34,383 bases of DNA from JBMNQI01 sp050944055 (lineage in GTDB: Bacteria; Bacillota; Clostridia; Oscillospirales; Oscillospiraceae), in contig JBMNQI010000019.1 of assembly GCA_050944055.1 (NCBI GenBank), positions 1 through 34,383 of the forward strand, written 5' to 3'. The position numbers and the translations under genes are program-made. Positions 17,681-25,378 of the stretch are shown piece by piece; positions within the stretch are counted from its first letter, which is position 1, and each line of letters starts with the position of its first letter. The notes beneath the pieces were generated by a model. The model was not told where the DNA came from, searched no databases, and saw only the letters and a program-made list of their open reading frames with translations.

Positions 17681-17752
17681 TCAGTATAAGCCCGGCTCCG
17701 CCGAACGAGCTAAACAAAATAAGAAAAAGAACCTGTCCAGCAACATCAGTTT

Positions 17753-17789
17753 GGGGGTATCTCAGAATGAGATACCCCCCGGTTTTTTT
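17753..17789 (+). terminator. intrinsic terminator of the second OYE gene
   Basis: Perfect 11-base stem GGGGGTATCTC / GAGATACCCCC with an AGAAT loop, followed by CGG and seven T. On the minus strand there is no equivalent T-tract, so it serves mainly the rightward gene. Confidence 0.94.
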
Positions 17790-17836
17790 CAGATATAACT
17801 CCCCGTCTGCGCAGGGTAATTACAATAAAGCCTCTG

Positions 17837-19789
17837 TCAGAGATCCATTGCCGCGAAAAAGCCGTCCGACACAGCCGACTGTATCTTGCCCGCCTTCCTG
17901 CAGTCGCCTATTACGCGAAAATGAGTAACAGCCCCGGCAAATTTATACGCTTCGGCGGTCAGGGCGCGCATACCGGCTGCAATAATGACCGTATCTGCTT
18001 CTATCGTGAACTTTTCGCCGGCCCTTTCGCATACGATGCCAGTCCTGTTCACTTCCCGGCACAAGGTATTAAGGTACAGGGATATAAGCTTATCCTCAAG
18101 CTGATGGCTCAGCGCGTTATGATGCGCCTGCGAAGCGTCGGGGGCAAATTCGCCGAGCATTTCCACAAGAGATACTTTTTTGCCCATGTCGGCAAGATAG
18201 ACTGCCGTCTCGCAGCCGACGAGGCCGCCGCCTACGATAACCACCGTTTCGCCTATCTCTTTCTCGCGCCCGTAAACTTCCGAACCAAAAATGGCATCGC
18301 CCAAGCCGGAAATCGGCGGGACGACCGGCGCCGCTCCCACGGCCGCGAATACCGCGTCCGGCCTCAAAGCCGCGACAGCCTCCGGCGTGGCGGCATTGCC
18401 AAGCAGGACATGTATATTGGGGTCGTTCAGGACGCGATTTGCCTGGCGGTCCTTATAGATTTTAACGTCTGCCTTGAAAGGCACGTAATCGCTGAAAGAA
18501 AGCGCGCCGCCCAGTCGATCCTCTTTTTCTAGCAGGATAACCTCGTGGCCGCGTGCTGAAGCAGTGAGCGCCGCCTCCATTCCTGCGGGCCCGCCGCCTA
18601 TTATTACGAGTCTGCGCCTTACGTGAGCCGGGCTTTTCGGGTCCAGATGCATATCCTCATGCCCGAGAATAGGGTTAATAGAGCAGCGCGCAAGGCGTTC
18701 CGGAGCCGTCGTTATGCTGTGCTGGCATACAGAGCAGCGCAGGCAGTGGCGTATCTCGCCGACGCGCCCCTCCTTAGCCTTTATGGGCAGCTCGGGATCG
18801 GCCATCAGAGCGCGGCCCATATTGCATATGTCCGCGCGGCCGGCGGCGATTATGTCCTCCATCATTTCGGGTTCTGCCAAAGCCCCGACAGTGGAGACGG
18901 GGATTTTTACGTTCTTCTTGACCTCCTGCGCGAGATAGACGTTTATTCCGCGGCGCATGAATATTGACGGCGACATACGCTCGACGGCTCGGTCATCGTA
19001 GATTCCGCCGCAGGAGACGCTGATCATATTCACCCTGTCCTCAAGCAGTTTGGCTACCTCGACAACATCGTATATATCAAACCCGCCGTCTATTAGCTCC
19101 GTTCCCGATATGCGCACGTCGATCGGGAATGAGCTGCCAACGCGGCCGCGTATGCGGTCTATTACCATGAGCGGGAAACGGGCGCGGTTTTCAATACTGC
19201 CCCCATACTCGTCCTCGCGCTTATTAAACAGCGGCGAAAGGAACTCATGCAGCAGCCAGCCGTGGCCCATATGCACCTGAACCATGTCGAAGCCCGCGGC
19301 TTTCACCTTGGCGGCCCCGTCCGCGAAGCTGTCCGCCACCTCGTTCATCATATCGACCGTCATCGGCGTCACATCCTCGGTATCGCCGAAGGAGAAGTCG
19401 TATTTGACCCTACTGGGCGCGTAGGGGAGCTTGCCGGAATTAAACTTAGGCGACGCGAAATAACCGCCGTGGCTGAGCTCGATTGAAATAGCGGCCCCGT
19501 GGCGGTGGCAGGCCTCTGCTACGAGGAACAAGCTGCGCTCAACGCCTTTTTCACCGAGCATAATCATGTCCTCGTGCGACTTGCCGGTGCGCTGGCCTAC
19601 TACAGTTTCTCCCAGAGTTATCAGCCCGGCGCCGCCCCTGGCCACGCTCTCTACCATCGCAATATTCTCTTTAGAAAACCCCCGGTCAAAATTCTGGACC
19701 GTAAAAGACATGGGTGCAAGCGCTATGCGGTTGCGAAGCGTCAGTGTTCCCACCTGAATCGGTGAAAAGAGATGAGGAAACTTGTTCAT
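17837..19789 (-). CDS. Old Yellow Enzyme/2,4-dienoyl-CoA reductase-type oxidoreductase (paralogue B)
   Basis: Protein of 650 aa, a close paralogue of the product of 10999-12963; long stretches of the FMN barrel are identical or conservatively changed. Domains: FMN barrel to about 340 with His173, His176 and Trp178; cluster cysteines 349, 352, 355 and 369; FAD Rossmann motif GGGPAGMEAA from 398; NAD(P)H motif GGGLVGCE at about 520. GGAGGG precedes the ATG at 19789. The gene lies in inverted orientation relative to its paralogue, convergent with the second OYE gene. Duplication followed by divergence, perhaps towards another substrate or regulation, is the simplest explanation. Substrate unknown. 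Confidence 0.9.
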   Translation of the reverse strand: MNKFPHLFSPIQVGTLTLRNRIALAPMSFTVQNFDRGFSKENIAMVESVARGGAGLITLGETVVGQRTGKSHEDMIMLGEKGVERSLFLVAEACHRHGAAISIELSHGGYFASPKFNSGKLPYAPSRVKYDFSFGDTEDVTPMTVDMMNEVADSFADGAAKVKAAGFDMVQVHMGHGWLLHEFLSPLFNKREDEYGGSIENRARFPLMVIDRIRGRVGSSFPIDVRISGTELIDGGFDIYDVVEVAKLLEDRVNMISVSCGGIYDDRAVERMSPSIFMRRGINVYLAQEVKKNVKIPVSTVGALAEPEMMEDIIAAGRADICNMGRALMADPELPIKAKEGRVGEIRHCLRCSVCQHSITTAPERLARCSINPILGHEDMHLDPKSPAHVRRRLVIIGGGPAGMEAALTASARGHEVILLEKEDRLGGALSFSDYVPFKADVKIYKDRQANRVLNDPNIHVLLGNAATPEAVAALRPDAVFAAVGAAPVVPPISGLGDAIFGSEVYGREKEIGETVVIVGGGLVGCETAVYLADMGKKVSLVEMLGEFAPDASQAHHNALSHQLEDKLISLYLNTLCREVNRTGIVCERAGEKFTIEADTVIIAAGMRALTAEAYKFAGAVTHFRVIGDCRKAGKIQSAVSDGFFAAMDL

Positions 19790-19820
19790 AGTAGCCCTCC
19801 GTAAATTATTAATGTGTAAT

Positions 19821-19849
19821 ATAATCCCGCGCTAAAGACGCGGGATTAT
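19821..19849. repeat. perfect 11-bp inverted repeat (hairpin) upstream of OYE paralogue B
   Basis: ATAATCCCGCG (19821-19831) and CGCGGGATTAT (19839-19849) flank a seven-base loop. It sits between the end of the membrane protein gene and the OYE start on the minus strand. It could be a terminator without a U-tract, a leader hairpin or an operator. Confidence 0.6.
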
Positions 19850-19897
19850 CTGTCAGCGCGAGCCGGGTTAAACTGTGCTTCCCACCTGACTATTTGC

Positions 19898-21358
19898 CTA
19901 GATTTTCTTGATTTTATCCGCTTTTTCGCGGCCGAAAATCACCATGAGAAGAACGGCGGCGGCGTCCAGAGCCAGCGCGAGCACATTCGCGGAGACTACT
20001 CCGACAATAGTCAGATCCATGATTTCGCAAAACAGGTAAGCCAATAAGTATGTCGCCCCGGGCAAAAGCAATAAAACTATAAAATGCATCCACCAGCGTG
20101 AACGACGATACCAGACGGTTGCCATATAAGGCATCGCCGGCTGGAAAAGCAGCCCTATCGCGCCTATATTAAAGCATCTTATAGTCATGGAGTATAGACT
20201 GGAGGGAGGCAGCACGGGGCTTATGTACGCGCCTCCATGCAAAAGCGCATATATCAGCGTAGCGAACCCGACAACTGCGGACACGCCGAGGGTTATAACG
20301 GCGCTGAGCTTATAGGGGACCATTTTGCCGAAAAAGATAAGATAGAGGCCTCCGGCCCCGGCCAATATGAAAAGCGGAACTGAACACCAGCTGAGAACCA
20401 AATTAGCGAGGCTGAGAGCGTAGTACTCGTTTGATCCGATTATACCGCTTATGTAGCCTGTGATGACCGAAGCAGCGGCTGTCGCGATAAATAGTATGGC
20501 GGGCGGCAGCAGCAGCTTCCCGACATGCGCGCCTTCAAGCGCGGAGCCGTAAGGCCTGCGCCGGAAGCTCTTTATAAGCGTTATCCTCCCGATTACGCTT
20601 AAGAACAATACTATGAACGGGAAGGCAGTCGGCGTGAGCACGTTATCGCCTATTCCCTCGTATTCGCGGTATAATAGCGTGAACAGGATTGTGAACGCAA
20701 TTATGATTAGCGACAGTACGATGGACGCGTTAAACCCGATGCGGCCGCAAACCTGAACGCCGCGGCGGTTCATAATAGTCGCCGTAATATAGAACGCGCA
20801 TCCCAGTATCACAATCATCAGCAGGAAGCTGATAAGCTGCAGCATGGCCGATATGGCGTAGTCGGCAACTGTATCCGTCAGCAGTTTTTGCAGGGTGGGG
20901 GAAACTGCGCCTCTTAAGACCTGCATTTTGAAGGGCGTCAGGTCGGCTAATTCGGGAAAAGCGTCCGTCTGTATCCATGTTGTGAACAAAAGCGCTATGA
21001 CCGCCAGGGAAAGGACCGCGCTGAGCCAGGGCATGAGCTTTTTGTAAAACGGCTCTTTCTGCTCTGCAGGTAATGCCTTGTCGGCGGGCTCCTGAACCGG
21101 GGCCTCGACTGGCGGGTATTCTTCAAATAAAGGCACGTCGTTAGGTACGGACGGCTCTGCCGATTCATAATCGCCCGAATACTCGGAAGCCTCCGGCGGC
21201 AAGTCCGGTTCCGTCGGATCGGAGCGGGCAAAGGCCGTTTCCCCGGCCTCATTTGCCACCTGCGTCTGAAAATCTTCAGCTTTTTCCAGCGGTTTTCCGC
21301 ATTCAGTGCAGAATCGGGCTTCGTCAATGTTGATGGCGCCGCAGTTTTTGCAGGTCAT
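19898..21358 (-). CDS. zinc-ribbon polytopic membrane protein of unknown function
   Basis: Protein of 486 aa starting with a zinc ribbon of the 'zinc-ribbon domain' type (Cys3, Cys6, Cys17, Cys20). An acidic, proline-rich linker to about residue 100 follows, then about nine to ten membrane segments from about 110 to 478. Proteins of this layout are common in Clostridia and have no established role. The start ATG at 21358 is preceded by GGGGTG and by a promoter-like pair. It is monocistronic, flanked by tRNA-Leu on one side and an inverted repeat on the other, and nothing links it to the OYE genes except proximity. Confidence 0.8.
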   Translation of the reverse strand: MTCKNCGAINIDEARFCTECGKPLEKAEDFQTQVANEAGETAFARSDPTEPDLPPEASEYSGDYESAEPSVPNDVPLFEEYPPVEAPVQEPADKALPAEQKEPFYKKLMPWLSAVLSLAVIALLFTTWIQTDAFPELADLTPFKMQVLRGAVSPTLQKLLTDTVADYAISAMLQLISFLLMIVILGCAFYITATIMNRRGVQVCGRIGFNASIVLSLIIIAFTILFTLLYREYEGIGDNVLTPTAFPFIVLFLSVIGRITLIKSFRRRPYGSALEGAHVGKLLLPPAILFIATAAASVITGYISGIIGSNEYYALSLANLVLSWCSVPLFILAGAGGLYLIFFGKMVPYKLSAVITLGVSAVVGFATLIYALLHGGAYISPVLPPSSLYSMTIRCFNIGAIGLLFQPAMPYMATVWYRRSRWWMHFIVLLLLPGATYLLAYLFCEIMDLTIVGVVSANVLALALDAAAVLLMVIFGREKADKIKKI

Positions 21359-21395
21359 ATTAACACCCCGCTTTTTCTAAAATTAGGTAAGACCG

Positions 21396-21424
21396 ATTAT
21401 ATAATACTTCCAAATAAAAGTCCA
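21396..21424 (-). promoter_or_regulatory. candidate promoter of the zinc-ribbon membrane protein gene
   Basis: On the minus strand TGGACT (21424-21419) and TATAAT (21401-21396) are separated by 17 bases. The -10 is perfect and the -35 matches four of six consensus bases. Confidence 0.5.
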
Positions 21425-21446
21425 TAATAAAAGCCATTATAAATGG

Positions 21447-21475
21447 TTGACATTATCCGCCCCTTATGCTACTAT
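21447..21475 (+). promoter_or_regulatory. sigma-A type promoter of tRNA-Leu
   Basis: TTGACA (21447-21452), a 17-base spacer and TACTAT (21470-21475) lie 20 bases before the tRNA 5' end. This is among the best promoters in the window. Confidence 0.8.
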
Positions 21476-21495
21476 ATTCAGGCGGCGAAAAACAA

Positions 21496-21583
21496 GCGCG
21501 AGTGGTGGAATTGGCAGACTCGCTAGATTCAGGTTCTAGTGTGCAATACGCACGTGCGGGTTCAAGTCCCGCCTCGCGCACCA
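21496..21583 (+). tRNA. tRNA-Leu (anticodon CAG)
   Basis: An 88-base class II tRNA with CCA encoded. The acceptor stem is GCGCGAG/CTCGCGC with discriminator A. The D-loop contains TTGGCAGAC. The anticodon stem CTAGA/TCTAG holds loop TTCAGGT with anticodon CAG, reading CUG. A long variable arm (GTGC...GCAC) identifies the leucine class, and the T-loop TTCAAGT sits on a GCGGG/CCCGC stem. It has its own promoter and terminator. No integrase or duplicated 3' end was noticed nearby, so there is no sign that it serves as an attachment site. Confidence 0.97.
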
Positions 21584-21585
21584 AA

Positions 21586-21630
21586 AAGAAAGCCTTGAAA
21601 CTCAATGGTTTCAGGGCTTTCTTGCGTTTT
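21586..21630. terminator. bidirectional terminator between tRNA-Leu and the FAD oxidoreductase gene
   Basis: Stem AAGAAAGCC / GGCTTTCTT, extended by TGAAAC/GTTTCA. A T-rich tail follows on both strands (GCGTTTT on plus, CTTTTT on minus). It ends the tRNA transcript and, on the minus strand, the nine-gene block ending at 21643. Confidence 0.85.
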
Positions 21631-21642
21631 GATTTAATAGTA

Positions 21643-23124
21643 TTATTTTACGCCGTCAAGGATTGCGCCGTACTTGCGAAGGATTTCCTGAACCTCAGAA
21701 ACGTCTGCTTCGAGCTCACGAGGGGTGACTCCCTTGCGGACGCATACAGCAGCAGCAACACCTGCCGCCTGACCCCAAATGATGTTGTCGGGGAGGAGGT
21801 CGCGCTTGAAGTCCTGAGAAACGGAAACGAGCTTACCGGTGAGCAGCATTCCATCAATACCCTTGGGCACAAATGCTCTGTAGGGTATGTCATATGAGCC
21901 TTTGTCCTTTGGTGTGGTGAATCTGGTGGAGCTGGTGCTCATCGCTGTACCGGGGGTAGAGGCAGAGTGGAAAGGAGCGCCGGAAGATGTGGGCATTGCG
22001 CACTTTGCCATAACGTCGTCAAACTTTCTGCCCTCTGCCACATCGGAAGACTGCATCTGATAATCGCCGATCATGTGACGGCCTTCGCGGGTTCTCATAC
22101 CGACAGTTATACGGGTAAGGTACGCATTTTCAAAACCGGGCAGGTACTTTCTGATTGCAGGAAGAGCAATCATTACCTGACGCCTGGTTTCCATTTCGCC
22201 CCAGGAATACTCAGTTATATCTGTAGTGTCGCAGTCGTAAGCCTGAGCAGTGTGCTGGAACACAGGCTGCAGGAAGCCACCCTGACGGACGGTGAAGAAA
22301 TGTCCCAGGTCGCCGTATGGGTGCATGTCCCCGTTTTTAATGGCCTCCATGGTCAAGGCACTATAGTCAATCTGGTCCATAACGCCGTCACGAATCAGAT
22401 CCAGAATAGATTCGCACTTCTCAAGAGCTTTTCTCCTGCGTTCAATCATTTCTGCATAGCGTTCAGGCGCTCTTCTCACAAAGTCGGGAACAATCTGGTC
22501 GGGATTTTCCTTAAAATATGCAGTGGTCTTTGCCCAGTCAACATTATCCATGATGAAGGTAATAGAAGGCGGGTCTATCTCTTCCACAGTACGGTCGATT
22601 TTGGTATAGGGAACACCTGCGATAGCAGCAATATCTCCCTCGCCTGTTGCTTCGATAATGACCTTACCCATGACAGCCATACGGCCGGAGGTGTTTTCTA
22701 CTATAACGCCCTGTACCTCATTGCCCTCTTTCAGAACATCAACTGCCAGGGAGTGCAGGAGCAACTCAACGCCGGACTCGCGGCATTTTTCAAACAGCAG
22801 CAAACCACCCATGTCGATGTCCACGAAAGCAGGAGAGTTCCGGCAGCGGTTTTCAGGCTTGGGAAGATCAATTGCGCAGCCCATCTTGTAGAGATCGTTG
22901 TATAGCTCCATGGTGAAACCGCCAATGATCTGCTCACCGGAGTCATTGTACAGATGGTCAAATGCCCAGCCCGGAGGCCCAACCATATTCAGCATGCCCC
23001 CGAGACCGCCAAGAGTCTCAATTATAATTGTCTTGGCGCCTTCACGGGCAGCTGCAATAGCTGCAGCAGTACCGGAAGCACCGCCGCCAACAACAACTAC
23101 ATCATAGTAACCATAAATTCTCAT
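21643..23124 (-). CDS. FAD-dependent oxidoreductase (FAD_oxidored family), copy 1
   Basis: Flavoprotein of 493 aa. It opens with a dinucleotide-binding fold (VVVVGGGASGTAAAIAAARE, residues 9-28) and EtlGGLGG-type loop. At the C-terminus VPKGIDGMLLTGKLVSVSQ precedes WGQAAGVAAAVCV, the second FAD contact typical of the family. No signal peptide, membrane segment or iron-sulfur motif is visible, so it is probably a cytoplasmic dehydrogenase or reductase that passes electrons to a partner such as the neighbouring 4Fe-4S protein. GGAGG precedes ATG 23124. It is the last gene of the block and is related to the copy at 25379-26704, though clearly divergent. Substrate unknown. Confidence 0.85.
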   Translation of the reverse strand: MRIYGYYDVVVVGGGASGTAAAIAAAREGAKTIIIETLGGLGGMLNMVGPPGWAFDHLYNDSGEQIIGGFTMELYNDLYKMGCAIDLPKPENRCRNSPAFVDIDMGGLLLFEKCRESGVELLLHSLAVDVLKEGNEVQGVIVENTSGRMAVMGKVIIEATGEGDIAAIAGVPYTKIDRTVEEIDPPSITFIMDNVDWAKTTAYFKENPDQIVPDFVRRAPERYAEMIERRRKALEKCESILDLIRDGVMDQIDYSALTMEAIKNGDMHPYGDLGHFFTVRQGGFLQPVFQHTAQAYDCDTTDITEYSWGEMETRRQVMIALPAIRKYLPGFENAYLTRITVGMRTREGRHMIGDYQMQSSDVAEGRKFDDVMAKCAMPTSSGAPFHSASTPGTAMSTSSTRFTTPKDKGSYDIPYRAFVPKGIDGMLLTGKLVSVSQDFKRDLLPDNIIWGQAAGVAAAVCVRKGVTPRELEADVSEVQEILRKYGAILDGVK

Positions 23125-23225
23125 TTTTTACCTCCAATATAATGTTTATACTATAATTTAAGCGTGCTTTGTGCCGCTATAGCATGATTAAAACTTGACG
23201 TTCCTCAGAAAACTCCAAGGACAAT

Positions 23226-24056
23226 TCAGGCTGGCAGACCCGGTCGCCTGCTCTCGCATGGGATATCAACCAAACACTTTCCGCACCCTAAACGTGGCTT
23301 GTTAAAAACCCTGTTGTAGAAACTCTGCAGAGTATGGCATTGCAAGGCATCCTTATATCCATCGGGCTTAATTGCCTCATATGGACATTTTGGAACACAT
23401 TTTCTGCATTTAAGGCAGTATTCAAAGCGATCGCTGTAATCTCGTTCATCGGGTTCCAGATCCATATTTGTGACAAGTGAAAGCAGTCTGCCGGCGCTTC
23501 CCTTTTCGGTTATAATACAATCATGTATGCCAAATGTGCCCAGGCCGCAAACAAATGCAACGTGGCGTATAGACCAGTTTGAATTAAATGGGGGAATGTC
23601 ACCCTTGGCGTCGCGCTGAGAGTTTACAAAGCGTTCGTCCTGACAGGGCTGGACGGCTTTATAGCCCTCTGCAATAATAGCTTCTTTTAAGTGTGTACCA
23701 AGAGCATTGACCATACGCTGACCTTCTACGCGGCCGATTACCCACTCCAAAGAGGGCACCGGATATCCGCCTCGGTTGCTGTCTCTTATTTCCTTACTCA
23801 AAGGTAGGAATAGAGTGATTACACGTTTAGCATCCTCGAGCCAAAAGTTCGGCAGCTTAAACTGGGGGCCGACAACAGCGGGCGCCCGCAGGTCTTCAAA
23901 CCAAGGATCATCCGCTCTGCCTATCTTCATAATGGGCTTATCTAGGAGACGCATGCCGATTAATCTTTCGTCTACGCCCCAATCTTCGCCGACAAAGTTT
24001 AGCGCAGAATTATCACAGAAATCCTCTGCAATTTTCAGAAGCTGGTGTTTATCCAC
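23226..24056 (-). CDS. QueG-like double 4Fe-4S cluster protein, copy 1
   Basis: Cytoplasmic iron-sulfur protein of 276 aa related in its Fe-S part to epoxyqueuosine reductase and reductive-dehalogenase-type proteins. The first cluster motif is YCLKCRKCVPKCPYEAI (C-x2-C-x2-C-x3-CP). A second set, with CHTLQ and LGCGKCLVDIPC, lies near the C-terminus. The start is GTG at 24056, 22 bases after the alcohol dehydrogenase stop and preceded by AAGGGG; the longer open frame from 24206 lies mostly inside that gene and does not look like protein of this family. True QueG function is doubtful because of the catabolic context and because a second similar gene occurs in the block. An electron-transfer or reductase role is more likely. 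Confidence 0.75.
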   Translation of the reverse strand: MDKHQLLKIAEDFCDNSALNFVGEDWGVDERLIGMRLLDKPIMKIGRADDPWFEDLRAPAVVGPQFKLPNFWLEDAKRVITLFLPLSKEIRDSNRGGYPVPSLEWVIGRVEGQRMVNALGTHLKEAIIAEGYKAVQPCQDERFVNSQRDAKGDIPPFNSNWSIRHVAFVCGLGTFGIHDCIITEKGSAGRLLSLVTNMDLEPDERDYSDRFEYCLKCRKCVPKCPYEAIKPDGYKDALQCHTLQSFYNRVFNKPRLGCGKCLVDIPCESRRPGLPA

Positions 24057-24078
24057 TTTACTCAGCCCCTTTTCAAAT

Positions 24079-25260
24079 TTACTCTGCCAGCTTGAACATG
24101 GCGAGCATTTCTTCTCTGCCGATGGGAATGTAGGATGGGGTTGCGAATTTGCCGTTGCGGCTGATATGGTCTGCCATCGCTTCGAAATCCGACGCGGGAA
24201 TGTCAAGCTCGCGCATGGTCGTCGGCATACCCAGTGACCTGAAGAAAGCGATCATTTCTTCAATGCCCTTTGCTGCAATTTCTTCCTCCGTACCGTAATC
24301 CTCAGGCACATCCCACAGAACCTTTGCAAGTCTGGCAAATCGTTTAATGTCATATTTATAGACTAGCTTTGCCCAGGCAGGATACAGCACGCTCAGACCC
24401 GCGCCGTGAGCAACATGGTCATACATGCCCGAAAGTGTATTTTCTATGGGATGAACAGCGAACATTCTAATATGCCGCCCGCAGCCGGTCAGCCCGTTAT
24501 GAGAAAGGGACGAGGCCCATAGCAGCGTAGCGCGAGCCTCATAATTATTAGGCTCCGCCATAGCTATAACTCCGGCACGCTTAATGGAAATTAAAACTGA
24601 CTCGGCGATCCGGTCTGTAAGCTCAAACTCATCAACGTCATAGAAGTAGCGCTCAAAGGTATGCATCATACTGTCAACAATGCCGCATGCAGTCTGGAAA
24701 GGCGGGGTGCTGAAAGTAAGCTCCGGATTAAGGAAAGAAACTACAGGATATGATTTTGCATGGTGGGATGCCTGCTTTCGTCTGACCTCCGGATTGGAAA
24801 TTACAAATCCCCACCCCATTTCGCTGCCTGTAGCCGCTAAGGTCGGAACTGCGCCGACAGGTATAATATCCTCCGGGGGTTCGGCTTGATGGGTCATAAC
24901 CAGCCAGGGATCATTCTCGCATTTTGCAGCCATACCTATGGCTTTTGCAGAGTCGATGACGCTTCCGCCGCCTACTGCAAGTATGAAATCTACGCCTTTC
25001 TCGTTACAAATTTTTGCACTCTCCAAGACGAATCCCAGCTTAGGATTTGGTTCCACTCCGCCCCGAGTAAGGTAAGGCACCCCATTAGCCTCTAAATCGG
25101 CGGTAATTCTTCCAATAAGGCCACTACGCACAGCGCTGCCGCCGCCGTAGAGAACCATCACGTTTTTCAAATTAAGGGCTTTAAGCTCGCTGCCTACTTT
25201 TTTTTCGGCCCCAACGCCAAAATGAATTTTAGTTGGAGCATGAAACTCAAAATCGTACAT
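24079..25260 (-). CDS. iron-containing alcohol dehydrogenase (butanol dehydrogenase, YugJ/BdhA-like)
   Basis: Group III alcohol dehydrogenase of 393 aa. It opens with MYDFEFHAPTKIHFGVG, characteristic of the butanol-dehydrogenase subgroup. The NAD(P) loop is GGGSVIDSAKAIG (about 95-107). Metal ligands fit DSMMHTFE (Asp and His), VHPIENTLSG and HVAHGAGL (His). It likely interconverts an aldehyde or ketone and an alcohol using NAD(P)H. The ATG at 25260 is chosen because AAAGGAG sits eight bases upstream; the in-frame ATG at 25266 would be only two bases from that site. It is followed after 22 bases by the Fe-S protein gene. Confidence 0.9.
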   Translation of the reverse strand: MYDFEFHAPTKIHFGVGAEKKVGSELKALNLKNVMVLYGGGSAVRSGLIGRITADLEANGVPYLTRGGVEPNPKLGFVLESAKICNEKGVDFILAVGGGSVIDSAKAIGMAAKCENDPWLVMTHQAEPPEDIIPVGAVPTLAATGSEMGWGFVISNPEVRRKQASHHAKSYPVVSFLNPELTFSTPPFQTACGIVDSMMHTFERYFYDVDEFELTDRIAESVLISIKRAGVIAMAEPNNYEARATLLWASSLSHNGLTGCGRHIRMFAVHPIENTLSGMYDHVAHGAGLSVLYPAWAKLVYKYDIKRFARLAKVLWDVPEDYGTEEEIAAKGIEEMIAFFRSLGMPTTMRELDIPASDFEAMADHISRNGKFATPSYIPIGREEMLAMFKLAE

Positions 25261-25378
25261 CCGCATTACTCCTTTAACGATAATCTTTTGTTCTTTGGCC
25301 CTTCGGCCGTTATACATATGACTGCGAATCCAGCTGTACGTTTTTATGTGAACGTAAACTGATAGAAGCCGCTAGGTG

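Noticed and set aside
21496..21583. tRNA-Leu as integration site of a genomic island carrying the catabolic block
   Set aside because: No integrase or duplicated tRNA 3' end was seen in the window.
21967..22905. Open frame of 312 aa on the plus strand across the FAD oxidoreductase gene
   Set aside because: No start signals or protein family; the minus-strand gene has clear FAD motifs and a good ribosome binding site.
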